This document shows positions 8,256-17,413 of a stretch of DNA of 63,867 nt, one piece after another. Each line of letters starts with the position of its first letter. The stretch's first letter is position 1. Where the stretch lies: contig JAEXGR010000058.1 of the NCBI GenBank assembly GCA_023450745.1, positions 1-63,867 of the forward strand, read 5' to 3'. The DNA comes from Synergistota bacterium. GTDB lineage: Bacteria > Synergistota > Synergistia > Synergistales > Synergistaceae. The notes under the pieces are model-generated. The model did not search any database and had not been told where the DNA came from. It saw nothing but the letters and a program-made list of their open reading frames with translations. The position numbers and the translations under genes are program-made.

Positions 8256-10283
8256 ATGAACGAATTTGAAAATCTGAAAAAGAGAGCGGAGGAGCTGCGC
8301 GGCGAGCTTGAGCGCCACGCGCGGCTCTATTATGAGCAGGACGCGCCGGAGATTTCGGATTTTCAGTATGACAGGCTTATGCGCGAACTGCAGGACATTG
8401 AGAAAGAGCGTCCGGAGCTGATAACGCCGGACTCTCCGACGCACAGGATCGGCGGGAGCCCCCGCGAGGGCTTTGTGAAGGTCGCGCACGCGACGCCGAT
8501 GATGAGCCTGGATAACGCTCTTGACCGCGCGGAGCTCGCGGCCTTTTATGCCAAGCTCTGCGAGGCGCTCGGCGACGAAAAGACCGAAGTCGTCTGCGAG
8601 CCGAAGATCGACGGCCTTGCCGTCTCTCTCGTCTACGAGGAGGGTCTCTTCATCGGCGGCTCCACGCGCGGCGACGGGCAGATAGGCGAGGATGTGACGG
8701 CGAACCTCCGCACGATCAAGACCCTGCCCCTGCGGCTCGCGAAGCCTCTGCCCGGACGTTTCGAGGTTCGCGGCGAGGTCTGCATCGATAAAAAGGGTTT
8801 TGCCGCCTTAAACGCCGCCCGTGAGGAGAGCGGCGAGAGCCTCTTCGCCAATCCGCGCAACGCGGCGGCCGGCAGCCTGCGCACCCTCGACCCGCGGGAG
8901 ACCGCGCGGCGAAACCTGAAAATTTATCTCTACCAGATAATCGAACCGGAAAAATTCGGCATATCTACCCAGCGGCAGATGCTTGACGAGATCGCGGCGC
9001 TGGGGCTGCCGGCGCAAGGCTCCGACCTGCTGTGCTCCTCGCTGGCGGAGATATATGCCTATCTCGACGCCTGGGAGAAAAAGCGCTTCGAACACCCCAT
9101 CGACACGGACGGCGTCGTCGTCAAACTCAACGGCATCGCTCTGCGCCGGCTGCTCGGCGTGACGGCGAAGGCTCCGAAATGGGCGATCGCCTTCAAATTC
9201 CCCCCCGAGGAAAAGCTGACTCAAGTGCGCGAGATCGAGGTCACAGTCGGACGCACGGGGGTCCTTACGCCGACGGCGGTCTTTGACCCCGTGCATCTTG
9301 CGGGCACCGTCGTGCGGCGGGCGAACGTCCATAACCAGGATGAGATCGACGAACTGGACTTGCGAGTCGGCGACTACGTTTGGGTCCGCAAGGCGGGCGA
9401 AATAATTCCCGAAGTGGTGCGCGTCGAACGCGACAGACGGCCAGAGGGGACCGAACCCTTCAAACTGCCCGACAGGTGCCCTGTCTGCGGCTCGCACGCC
9501 GTGCGGCTGCCCGGCGAGGCGGCGGTCAAGTGTACGAACAGCTCCTGTCCCGCTCAGGTGAAGGAACGCATCGTCTACTTCGCCTCGCGCTCGGCGATGG
9601 ACATCTCCGGCCTTGGCGAAAAGATCGTCAACCAGCTTGTCGAAAACGGCCTCATTCATGACTACGCCGACATCTATGACTTAAAAGAGGCGGAGCTCGC
9701 CGCCCTTGAGCGCTTCGGGGAAAAATCGGCGCAGAACCTGATCGCCGCGATCGAAAAATCAAAGAGCCGCCCGCTCGGGGCGGTTGTCAACGCGCTCGGC
9801 ATCGGCAGCATCGGCGAGAAGACGGCCAACGACCTCGCGGAGCGCTACCGTTCGCTGCGGAAGCTTGAAAAGACCGCCCGCGAGAGCGAGCCGGAGCTGG
9901 AGCTTGCCGACGGCGTCGGCCCGGTGATCGCCCAGTCCCTCCACGCCTGGTTTACCGAACCGCATAACGAGCGGTTGCTCGCGCGCCTTGAGGCCGCGGG
10001 CGTTCGCTTTGAGTCCAACGAGCCGGCGCGCGATCGGACGGCGCTGCCTTGGAACGGCTTAAAATTCGTCCTCACCGGCGAGCTTGCGCAAATGACGCGC
10101 GCCGAGGCGGGGGAGAAGATCAGGGCGCTCGGCGGCGCCACCGCCGAAAGCGTCAGCAAGAAGACTAGCTACGTGGTGGTCGGCGAATCGCCGGGAAGCA
10201 AATACCTCAAGGCCCAGAGCCTGGGCGTCCCGATCCTCAATGAAACGGCCTTTTTGGAGAAACTCAAAGAGGCGGCGGAATAA
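8256..10283 (+). CDS. ligA: NAD-dependent DNA ligase
   Basis: Seals nicks between Okazaki fragments and during repair using NAD. It has 675 residues with the full domain set. The Ia domain is N-terminal; the nucleotidyltransferase carries the adenylated Lys117 in the KIDG motif; an OB fold follows. The Cys4 zinc finger has CPVC and a second pair CTNSSCP, then come HhH repeats and a C-terminal BRCT domain (~595-670). ATG 8256 has AAGGAAG 7 nt upstream. It heads the gatCAB genes with a 69-nt gap. Length and all catalytic residues are normal. Confidence 0.97.
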   Translation: MNEFENLKKRAEELRGELERHARLYYEQDAPEISDFQYDRLMRELQDIEKERPELITPDSPTHRIGGSPREGFVKVAHATPMMSLDNALDRAELAAFYAKLCEALGDEKTEVVCEPKIDGLAVSLVYEEGLFIGGSTRGDGQIGEDVTANLRTIKTLPLRLAKPLPGRFEVRGEVCIDKKGFAALNAAREESGESLFANPRNAAAGSLRTLDPRETARRNLKIYLYQIIEPEKFGISTQRQMLDEIAALGLPAQGSDLLCSSLAEIYAYLDAWEKKRFEHPIDTDGVVVKLNGIALRRLLGVTAKAPKWAIAFKFPPEEKLTQVREIEVTVGRTGVLTPTAVFDPVHLAGTVVRRANVHNQDEIDELDLRVGDYVWVRKAGEIIPEVVRVERDRRPEGTEPFKLPDRCPVCGSHAVRLPGEAAVKCTNSSCPAQVKERIVYFASRSAMDISGLGEKIVNQLVENGLIHDYADIYDLKEAELAALERFGEKSAQNLIAAIEKSKSRPLGAVVNALGIGSIGEKTANDLAERYRSLRKLEKTARESEPELELADGVGPVIAQSLHAWFTEPHNERLLARLEAAGVRFESNEPARDRTALPWNGLKFVLTGELAQMTRAEAGEKIRALGGATAESVSKKTSYVVVGESPGSKYLKAQSLGVPILNETAFLEKLKEAAE

Positions 10284-10352
10284 CCGAAAAACAGCCGGCG
10301 TCTATAACCGGCGGTACGCGATCATAAAACCCTCACTTCAGGAGGCAACGAC

Positions 10353-10679
10353 ATGATAAAAAAGATGGAGATGGATAAGGAACGGCTGCGCGAAGTGCTG
10401 ACGCTTTCGCGTATCGGCCTTCCAGAAGAGCAGTATCAGGAGGTGCTTGACCGCGTCAACGACATCCTCCGCCTCTGCGACAAGATGCAGGAGCTGGCGC
10501 ACGAGGACGCGGCCCCCTTTGAATGGGACGTGAAAAAAGCCCCCGCGCGCCGCGCCGACGAGCCGGTCCGCTGGACGGGACGCGACCTCTTCCTTGAAGA
10601 GGCGCCGGTGCGCGACGGAGACTTTTTCCGCGTGCCGCGCATCATCGCTCTCGAAGACGACGGAGAAGGGGAGGAATAA
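10353..10679 (+). CDS. gatC: Glutamyl/aspartyl-tRNA amidotransferase subunit C
   Basis: Small subunit (108 aa) that wraps and stabilises GatA in the GatCAB complex, which converts Glu-tRNA-Gln (and often Asp-tRNA-Asn) to the amidated form. The N-terminal segment, with LTLSRIGLPEEQ and a helical region, fits the family, as does its position directly before gatA. It is somewhat longer than the usual ~95 residues, with an acidic C-terminal tail. AGGAGG lies 8 nt before ATG 10353. The gap to gatA is 3 nt, which implies coupled translation. Confidence 0.9.
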   Translation: MIKKMEMDKERLREVLTLSRIGLPEEQYQEVLDRVNDILRLCDKMQELAHEDAAPFEWDVKKAPARRADEPVRWTGRDLFLEEAPVRDGDFFRVPRIIALEDDGEGEE

Positions 10680-10682
10680 AAG

Positions 10683-12158
10683 ATGGAATTCCATAAACTC
10701 TCCGCGCGTGAGATCGCCGCGGGCGTCAAAGAAAAAAAATTCACCGCCGAAGAGGTGACGCGCGCCGCCTTCGAACGCGTCAAAAAATATGATAAAAAAT
10801 ACAACTCGCTCGTCACCCTCTGCGAAGAGCGCGCCTTAGCCGACGCGAAAAAGGTCGACGCGGCGGTCGCGCGCGGGGAAGACCCTGGTACGCTTGCGGG
10901 CGTGCCCTTCGCCGTGAAAGACAACTTCTGCACCGACGGCATCGAAACCACCTGCTGCAGCAAAATGCTCAAAGGTTGGGTGCCGCACTACGACGCCACC
11001 GCCGTCAAAAAAATGAAAGAGGCGGGAGCCGTCCTTATCGGCAAGGCCAACATGGACGAGTTCGCGATGGGCAGCACCACCGAGAGCTCCATCTTCGGCC
11101 CGACCTTAAATCCGCGCGACGCCTCGCGCGTCCCCGGCGGCAGCTCTGGCGGCAGCGCGGCGGCGGTCGCGGCGGGCTTCGTCCCTGTCGCCTTAGGCAG
11201 CGACACCGGCGGCTCCGTGCGCCAGCCCGCCGCTTTCTGCGGCGTACAGGGCATGAAACCCTCATACGGGCAGATCAGCCGCTTCGGCATCGTCGCCTAC
11301 GCCTCCTCCCTCGACCAGGTCGGCCCCTTGACGAGAAACATTGACGACATGGCGTTGCTGATGGACGTCCTCGCAAAGGAAGACCCCCACGACACCACCT
11401 GCGACGCCTACGAGCGCCCCTCATTTACAGGAGCCGTCGCCGCGGCCTCGCTCGCCGGCAAAAAAGTCGCGGTACTGACGGGCTACGACCGTGAAAGCAT
11501 GGATCGGCCGCTTGTGGAGGCGATTGACCGCGCCGCCGCCATCTGCCGCGCGGCGGGAGCGGAAATCGTCGAGGCCGAACTGCCCATCACGATGGAACAC
11601 ACCGTCGCCTGCTATTACATGGTGGCGCTCGGCGACGCGAGCTCCAAGCTCGCCTGCTACGACGGCATGCGCTACGGCCACCACGCGGACGGCAAAAACC
11701 TCTCCGAAATGTATAAAAAAAGCCGTATGGAGGGCTTCGGCGAAGAGGTGCGCAAGCGCATCCTCGTCGGCACCTGCATCCTCACGCGCGGCTACTACGA
11801 AAACTACTTCGTCCCGGCGACGAAGGTGCGCCAGCTCATCTCCAACGAATTCCGGGAGCTCTTCAAAGAGGCGGACCTGCTTATCTGCCCGATCTCGCCG
11901 GCGCTCGCCTACAAGCGCGGCCTCGGCGAAAAAGACCCCGTGCGGATGTACCTCGGCGACGTATTCACCACCATCGCCAACCTTGCCGGACTGCCGAGCG
12001 TCAGCCTTAACCTCGGCTTCACCGCCGATGGGCTGCCGACCAACGTCCAGCTGCTTTCGCCGCGCTTCGGAGACGCCGAACTTCTCTCATACGCCTCCGT
12101 CATCGAAAAAACGGCGGGCGCTCCGGCAGTCGCCGAACTCACGGAAGGAGAGTGCTAA
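10683..12158 (+). CDS. gatA: Glutamyl/aspartyl-tRNA amidotransferase subunit A
   Basis: Amidase-signature enzyme (491 aa) that releases ammonia from glutamine for GatB. The Ser-cisSer-Lys triad is visible: Lys79 in PFAVKDNF, the Gly/Ser-rich PGGSSGGSAAA, and the nucleophilic Ser in DTGGSVRQPA. The sequence runs over its full normal length. It lies 3 nt after gatC and 1 nt before gatB, so the three subunits are made from one message. The presence of GatCAB suggests that no GlnRS is used in this organism, an inference that the window cannot confirm. Confidence 0.97.
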   Translation: MEFHKLSAREIAAGVKEKKFTAEEVTRAAFERVKKYDKKYNSLVTLCEERALADAKKVDAAVARGEDPGTLAGVPFAVKDNFCTDGIETTCCSKMLKGWVPHYDATAVKKMKEAGAVLIGKANMDEFAMGSTTESSIFGPTLNPRDASRVPGGSSGGSAAAVAAGFVPVALGSDTGGSVRQPAAFCGVQGMKPSYGQISRFGIVAYASSLDQVGPLTRNIDDMALLMDVLAKEDPHDTTCDAYERPSFTGAVAAASLAGKKVAVLTGYDRESMDRPLVEAIDRAAAICRAAGAEIVEAELPITMEHTVACYYMVALGDASSKLACYDGMRYGHHADGKNLSEMYKKSRMEGFGEEVRKRILVGTCILTRGYYENYFVPATKVRQLISNEFRELFKEADLLICPISPALAYKRGLGEKDPVRMYLGDVFTTIANLAGLPSVSLNLGFTADGLPTNVQLLSPRFGDAELLSYASVIEKTAGAPAVAELTEGEC

Positions 12159-12159
12159 G

Positions 12160-13617
12160 ATGAAAAGACAGGTCGTCATCGGACTTGAAATACACCTCCA
12201 GCTGAAGACAAAGACAAAACTCTTCTGCGGCTGCTCCACGGACTATATCGGCGCGACGCCGAACACCAACGTCTGCCCCATCTGCCTCGCGGTGCCCGGC
12301 ACGCTGCCGGTCATCAACGACCACGCGGTGGACCTCGCCGTCAAAATGGGGCTCGGCCTCCACTGCGATATCCAGGACAATACGCGCTTCCACCGCAAAC
12401 ACTATTTCTACGCCGACCTGCCGAAGGCCTACCAGATCACGCAGTACGAACACGCGATCGCCCAGGGCGGATACCTTGACGTCATCGCCGACGGCAAGCC
12501 GAAGCGCGTGCACTTAGACCACCTGCACCTCGAAGAAGACGCGGGCAAACTCGTGCATCCCACCGCCGACGGCCGCCTTTCGGGAGCCGCCTACTCGCTC
12601 GTCGACTACAACCGCGGCGGTATGCCGCTCTCTGAGATCGTCTCCATGCCCGACATGAACTCGCCGGCGGAAGCCATCGCCTATGTGACGCAGATACGCC
12701 AGCTCGCGCGGTACCTCGGCGCCTCCGACGGCGAAATGGAATCCGGCTCGCTGCGCGTCGACGTCAACGTCTCCCTTTCCAACCCGGACGGCTCGCTGGG
12801 CACGCGCGTCGAACTTAAAAACATCAACTCCCTCAAATCGATCGAACGCGCGCTTGAATACGAAATCGCGCGCCAGAACCGCGTACTCGACGAGGGCGGC
12901 AGCCTCGTGCAGGAGACCCGCCTTTGGGACGACGCGGCGGGCGTCACGCGCTCCATGCGCAGCAAAGAGGGCGCGCGCGACTATCGCTATTACGTTGAAA
13001 TGGATCTCGCGCCGATCGACGCGAAGCCGGAATATGTGGAAAAGATCCGCGCCAGCCTTCCGGAAATGCCCTGGGACAAACGCGACCGCTTCATCGAACA
13101 ATACGGCCTCTCTCTGGAAGAGAGCCAGCAGATCACCGAACAGCGCGAAATGGCCGACTACTACGAAGAGATGGTCGCCGCCGGCGCGCCCGCCGCAAAG
13201 GCCGCCAACTGGGCGCGCATGGAGGTGCAGCGGCTGCTGCGCGAAGACGGTTTGGAGATCGCCGCCTTCCCCGTACCCGCGAAAGAGCTCGGCACGCTTA
13301 TCGCGAAGGTCGAGAAGAAAGAACTTTCCAATACGCAGGCTAAGGATGTCCTTGCCGCGATGTACGGCGAAAAGCTTTCTCTCGAGGCGGCGATGAAAAA
13401 ATGCGGCGCGGCGGGCGGCCGCCTCACGGGCGACGCGCTCAAGGCCGTCATCGAAAAGGTCTTCGCCGCCGAACCCGAGGCGGTCGAGACGGTCAAAAAG
13501 GGCGCCGACAAAAAAGGCGCGAAGGTAAAATTCCTCCAGGGTCTCGTCATGCGCGAGACCCGCGGCAGCGCCGATCCCGCCGAAGTGGCGAGGACGCTTG
13601 CGGAAATGTTGAAATAG
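12160..13617 (+). CDS. gatB: Glutamyl/aspartyl-tRNA amidotransferase subunit B
   Basis: Kinase/transamidase subunit (485 aa) that phosphorylates the misacylated tRNA and accepts ammonia from GatA. The cradle domain begins with IGLEIHLQLKT; the zinc-binding cysteines CGC and CPIC follow within the first 50 residues. The C-terminal helical and YqeY-like tail domains (~300-485) recognise the tRNA. The start is ATG 12160, one base after the gatA stop, with GGAGAG upstream; the open frame extends far upstream inside gatA, but that extension is only a shadow of gatA. Confidence 0.97.
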   Translation: MKRQVVIGLEIHLQLKTKTKLFCGCSTDYIGATPNTNVCPICLAVPGTLPVINDHAVDLAVKMGLGLHCDIQDNTRFHRKHYFYADLPKAYQITQYEHAIAQGGYLDVIADGKPKRVHLDHLHLEEDAGKLVHPTADGRLSGAAYSLVDYNRGGMPLSEIVSMPDMNSPAEAIAYVTQIRQLARYLGASDGEMESGSLRVDVNVSLSNPDGSLGTRVELKNINSLKSIERALEYEIARQNRVLDEGGSLVQETRLWDDAAGVTRSMRSKEGARDYRYYVEMDLAPIDAKPEYVEKIRASLPEMPWDKRDRFIEQYGLSLEESQQITEQREMADYYEEMVAAGAPAAKAANWARMEVQRLLREDGLEIAAFPVPAKELGTLIAKVEKKELSNTQAKDVLAAMYGEKLSLEAAMKKCGAAGGRLTGDALKAVIEKVFAAEPEAVETVKKGADKKGAKVKFLQGLVMRETRGSADPAEVARTLAEMLK

Positions 13618-13685
13618 CGCCTCCCCGCCGGCGGCGCGCACCATTAGCCGCGGGATGCTGTGCCCTGGCAATAAAGACAGCGCAG

Positions 13686-13733
13686 AAAATAGCACGTTTT
13701 GATCTCTTTAGGGAAATCAAGACGTGCTATTTT
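13686..13733. terminator. Bidirectional-looking terminator after gatB
   Basis: 18-bp stem (13686-13703 with 13716-13733, one G-U) around a 12-nt loop. The stem starts with AAAA and ends with TTTT, so it could act on either strand. It lies 68 nt after the gatB stop. Confidence 0.75.
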
Positions 13734-13963
13734 GCTTGCCGGGCGGGCACGGGGATTCTCACGGCCTGGTAAGCCGCCGTCCCCTCTTTCAATTGAAAAA
13801 AGTTTACTTATGGCTAAAGAGGGGGTGAGCGAAAGGGCGAGATAGGGAGGCTGTGTTTTTGGGGCCGCGGCGATGCCGCCGGAAAGATGAACTTCGCATG
13901 TCACGCGGAGCGCGCCGGCGGCCGCGATTTGCCTCCTTTTGCGGGTCTCCGGCCTATTTTTTC

Positions 13964-13992
13964 TTGACGTAACCTAACATTACAAGTATCAT
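13964..13992 (+). promoter_or_regulatory. Promoter of the EF-G-like gene
   Basis: TTGACG (13964-13969), 17-nt spacer, TATCAT (13987-13992). The start would be near 13999, giving a leader of ~54 nt before ATG 14053. Just downstream, ATCATCAGTAGGTCAAA is loosely similar to the heptad repeats in front of clpB; I treat that as coincidence. Confidence 0.75.
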
Positions 13993-14052
13993 CAGTAGGT
14001 CAAATGCGATAACATTATATGAAGCTTCAACAGCAAAGAAGGAGTGAAAGTA

Positions 14053-16140
14053 ATGGGGACACGTAAACCGGAAGACATTCGCAGTATCGCACTCATTTCA
14101 CATGGAGGCGCGGGAAAGACTACACTGAACGAGGCATTCCTCTTCGATGCGGGATTGGTCTCGCGCATGGGCAAGGTCGAAGACAAGAATACCGTTTCCG
14201 ACTTTGACTCGGAAGAGCAGAAGCGCGGCATCTCGATCAGCACCTCGCTTTCCACGATTCCATATAAGAATAAGACCTTATATATTCTGGATACACCGGG
14301 TTTTGCCGACTTCGTCGGCGAGCAGCGCAGCGCGATGCGCGTGGCGGACGGCGCCATCGTTCTCGTGAACGCCACCTCCGGCGTTGAAGTGCAGACGCAG
14401 AGCGTCTGGGACTTCGCGGAGACCTTTGAGACCCCCGCAATATTTTTCGTCAGCAAACTTGACCGGGAAAATACCGACTTTGACAATGTCGTAGCAGATA
14501 TACAGGAAAACATCTCCGACCGCGCGCTTCCTCTCTGCCTGCCGGTCGGCAGCCAGCTTGAATTTAAGGGCGTGGTGAACGTCCTTACGGGCAAGTCATA
14601 TATATATAAGGGCGACGGCAGCAAGGATTATACGGAGGGCGACGTGCCCGCCGATATGGCCGACGCCGTGGCCGCGGCCCGCGAAACGCTCATCGAACGC
14701 GCGGTCGAGGCCGACGACGAGCTGATGATGCGCTATCTCGACGGTGAAGAGCTCTCCACGGAAGAGCTGCTCGCCGTACTGCGCAAGGCCGTCTGCGCCC
14801 GTTTGGTCTTCCCGATCATCCCCGGTTCGGGTTCGGCCAATATCGCCGTGCCGCAGTTGATGGATATGATCGTGGAATACATGCCCTCGCCGAAAGATAT
14901 GCTGCACCGCGCGGCGCTTAAGGGCGAAGAGGTCGTCAACATCCCCCCCGACGAGAACGGACCTTTCCTCGGCTTCGTCTTCAAGGTCATGGTCGACCCT
15001 TATGTGGGTAAGCTCTCCTTCGTCAAGGTCTTCTCGGGGCATCTCACCAGCGACCAGAGCATATACAATGTGACGCAGGATCAGGAAGAGCGCATCAGCT
15101 CGTTCCGCTTCATGAAGGGCAAAGAGAGCACCGAGGGCAAGGATATCGTCCTTGGCGACATCATCGCCATCCCGAAGCTTGAAAGCACCATCGCCGGCGA
15201 CACGCTCGGCGTGAAGGGCGAAGCGCTGCAGTTCCGCCCGATACGGTTCCCGAAGCCCGTCTACAGTGTGGCGGTCTTCCCGAAGAGCCGCGCCGACGAA
15301 GACAAGCTTGGCAACGCGATCACGAAGATGCTTAAAGAAGACCGCACCCTTTCCTTCGTTAAGAATCCCGAGACGAACGACGCGGTGCTCTCCGGCATGG
15401 GCGACATGCATCTTGACATTATGCTCTCGAAGATCAAAGAGCGCTACAAGGTGGACCTCGATACGCGCACGCCGAAGGTTCCCTACCGCGAGACGATCAA
15501 GAAAAAGGCCAGCGCCCAGGGCAAGCACAAGAAGCAGTCCGGCGGCCGCGGCCAGTACGGCGACGTTTGGTTCGAGCTTGCGCCGCTCGATAAGAACGCG
15601 GGCATCGAGTTTATCGACCGCGTCGTCGGCGGCGTCGTGCCGAAGAACTACATCCCCGCCGCGGAGAAGGGCCTCCGTGAGGCGGCGGCGCGCGGCTTCC
15701 TCGCGGGCTATCCGGCGACGGACTTCTCCTGCGCGATCTTCGACGGCTCGTATCACGATGTCGACTCCTCGGAAATGGCCTTTAAGATCGCGGCCTCCAT
15801 CGCTTTCAAGAAGTGCATGGAACAGGCGAACCCGATTCTGATGGAGCCGGTGATGAACGTCGAAGTGACGGTGCCGGAGGACTGCCTCGGCGACGTCATG
15901 GGCGACTTCAACAGCCGCCGCGGACGCATCATGGGAATCGACAGCGAGGGGAAGCTCCAGATAGTCAAGGCCCAGTGCCCGCTCTCGGAGATGTTCCGCT
16001 ACGCGATCATCCTTCGCTCGATGACCTCGGGACGCGGCACCTTCTCGATGGAGTACAGCCATTATGAAGAGGTTCCGGGCGATATCGCGAAGAAGGTTAT
16101 CGACCAGGCCGCCCAGGAGCGCAAGGACGAAGAAGAATAA
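14053..16140 (+). CDS. EF-G-like translational GTPase (EF-G-2 / FusA2 type)
   Basis: The 695-residue protein has the five-domain EF-G layout but is a paralogue, not the canonical factor. G1 reads HGGAGKTT instead of the usual HIDAGKTT, G3 is DTPGFADF, and G4 is SKLD instead of NKxD. Domain IV and V sequences (GGRGQYGDVW; MGDFNSRRGRIMGID) are well kept. Known relatives (Thermus EF-G-2, T. maritima EF-G-like protein) bind the ribosome, but their cellular role is unsettled. ATG 14053 has AAGGAG 8 nt upstream. The gene has its own promoter and a strong terminator, so it is monocistronic. Canonical fusA is expected elsewhere, with rpsL/rpsG/tuf. Confidence 0.9.
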   Translation: MGTRKPEDIRSIALISHGGAGKTTLNEAFLFDAGLVSRMGKVEDKNTVSDFDSEEQKRGISISTSLSTIPYKNKTLYILDTPGFADFVGEQRSAMRVADGAIVLVNATSGVEVQTQSVWDFAETFETPAIFFVSKLDRENTDFDNVVADIQENISDRALPLCLPVGSQLEFKGVVNVLTGKSYIYKGDGSKDYTEGDVPADMADAVAAARETLIERAVEADDELMMRYLDGEELSTEELLAVLRKAVCARLVFPIIPGSGSANIAVPQLMDMIVEYMPSPKDMLHRAALKGEEVVNIPPDENGPFLGFVFKVMVDPYVGKLSFVKVFSGHLTSDQSIYNVTQDQEERISSFRFMKGKESTEGKDIVLGDIIAIPKLESTIAGDTLGVKGEALQFRPIRFPKPVYSVAVFPKSRADEDKLGNAITKMLKEDRTLSFVKNPETNDAVLSGMGDMHLDIMLSKIKERYKVDLDTRTPKVPYRETIKKKASAQGKHKKQSGGRGQYGDVWFELAPLDKNAGIEFIDRVVGGVVPKNYIPAAEKGLREAAARGFLAGYPATDFSCAIFDGSYHDVDSSEMAFKIAASIAFKKCMEQANPILMEPVMNVEVTVPEDCLGDVMGDFNSRRGRIMGIDSEGKLQIVKAQCPLSEMFRYAIILRSMTSGRGTFSMEYSHYEEVPGDIAKKVIDQAAQERKDEEE

Positions 16141-16162
16141 TTTTTTCACGGAAATACGGCAG

Positions 16163-16193
16163 AGGCGCCCCCTTCGCGGAGGGCGCCTTTTTT
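16163..16193 (+). terminator. Rho-independent terminator of the EF-G-like gene
   Basis: AGGCGCCC (16163-16170) pairs with GGGCGCCT (16181-16188), and a T6 tract ends at 16193. Confidence 0.9.
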
Positions 16194-16212
16194 AAAGGCA
16201 GGAGGTAATGCG

Positions 16213-17379
16213 ATGAAGAACAGCCGCCAGATAATCTTGATATTCCTGGCATACTACGGTATCACCTGCGTCTCCAATATTTATTTTCTTTTCGGACCGT
16301 TTTACGAGAGTATGGGAGCCTCGCCGCAGGCCGTAGGACTTTTTCTCAGTATCTTTTATCTGGTGATGCTGCTCTGCCGCCCGCTCGGCAGTATCGTGAT
16401 GGAGAAATTTGACATCAGGCGTTCTTTGATTGGCAGTTCGCTCCTCTGCGTCGCGATGTCGGCGGGGATCGCGCTCTCGCTTGAGAGCCCGCTGCTGCTG
16501 CTCTTTTTTCGCGCGATGACGGGGATATGCGTCAGCGTCTTCGTCGTCTCCACCGTGGCGGCGCAGTCGATATTGCTTGACGAAAAATCTCGGGGGATTG
16601 GCTTCGCCCTCTTTACGACCGGTTCGATGCTGCCGCTGGCGACGGTCGTTCCCCTGAGCGAATGGCTCCTGCTGCAAGGCTGCCGCGAGCTGTATATCTG
16701 GTCTCCGGCGCTCGCTTCGCTGGCCTGCGCCGCCGTGAGCTGTTTCGTGAAGGACCTTCGCTATTCCGGCGGCCATGAGGACAGGTGGGGCAGCTATGCC
16801 GGCCTCTTTAAGACAAAGGGGGTAAAAGTGCTTCTCTTTACCGCCGCCGCGATGGGACTTGCCGACGCGATGACCCTTTCGATGGCTTCGCTGGCGAACG
16901 TCCGCGCCGTCCCCGTCTCTTACTTTATGGTCGCCAACGCCTTTGCCGCGGTGCTAATCCGCACGGCGGCCTTCCGCCTCATCTCCGGTGTTCCGCGGGT
17001 GAGGCTGGCCGCGCCTGCGGCCGCGCTGATGGGTTTCGCGCTGCTGGGGCTCTCCTTCAGCTCCACCGCGCCGATGTTCATCCTCTTTGGGCTGTTCTTC
17101 GGCGTCGGCATCGGCATCGGTTTTCCCACGGACCTTTCGCTTGTCGGTGACATGCTGCCGGTTGCCTATCACCCCAAAGCCACCGGCCTCGTCCTGCTCG
17201 TCATCGATACCGGCTGGATGATCAGCCCCATGATCTATGGCTGTTTTTCCCCCTACTTGGGCGTGAGCAACACTTTCCGCGTCATCGGCCTCGCGGTCTT
17301 CGCGGCGGCCTCCATGCTCTATCTGCGATATTGGCTGCCGCTGGCGCGGGGAGATTTTAGGACGGACGGCGGCTGTTAA
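16213..17379 (+). CDS. MFS transporter of unknown substrate
   Basis: 388-residue membrane protein with ~12 predicted helices, the size and layout of the major facilitator superfamily. The loop between helices 2 and 3 contains a GSIVMEKFDIRRS-like stretch, corresponding to motif A. It resembles small drug or metabolite exporters (YfcJ/arabinose-efflux type), but no substrate-specific residue can be read. AGGAGG lies 7 nt before ATG 16213. It is followed 34 nt later by a B3/4-domain protein, so the two may be co-transcribed. It begins 19 nt after the terminator of the upstream gene; I found no convincing promoter in that short space, so some read-through may be needed. Confidence 0.85.
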   Translation: MKNSRQIILIFLAYYGITCVSNIYFLFGPFYESMGASPQAVGLFLSIFYLVMLLCRPLGSIVMEKFDIRRSLIGSSLLCVAMSAGIALSLESPLLLLFFRAMTGICVSVFVVSTVAAQSILLDEKSRGIGFALFTTGSMLPLATVVPLSEWLLLQGCRELYIWSPALASLACAAVSCFVKDLRYSGGHEDRWGSYAGLFKTKGVKVLLFTAAAMGLADAMTLSMASLANVRAVPVSYFMVANAFAAVLIRTAAFRLISGVPRVRLAAPAAALMGFALLGLSFSSTAPMFILFGLFFGVGIGIGFPTDLSLVGDMLPVAYHPKATGLVLLVIDTGWMISPMIYGCFSPYLGVSNTFRVIGLAVFAAASMLYLRYWLPLARGDFRTDGGC

Positions 17380-17413
17380 GCAAACTCGTTGGTAAGAGGC
17401 AGGAGTGATATCG

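Larger units (their letters stand above)
13618..14052. other. 435-bp intergenic region with stacked stem-loops
   Basis: No ORF with an SD site is present. It holds the 18-bp hairpin at 13686-13733, a 9-bp CCCCTCTTT/AAAGAGGGG stem at 13781-13824, a GC-rich imperfect stem (13866-13882 with 13915-13926), and the fusA2 promoter at 13964-13992. The middle part could be remnant repeat sequence. Confidence 0.6.

Noticed and set aside
11491..12159. Upstream in-frame extension of gatB
   Set aside because: It lies wholly within gatA in another frame. The real GatB start at 12160 matches the family and abuts the gatA stop.
14596..16149. 517-codon minus-strand frame opposite the EF-G-like gene
   Set aside because: Shadow of a well-conserved gene; composition is Arg/His/Val-rich without domains.
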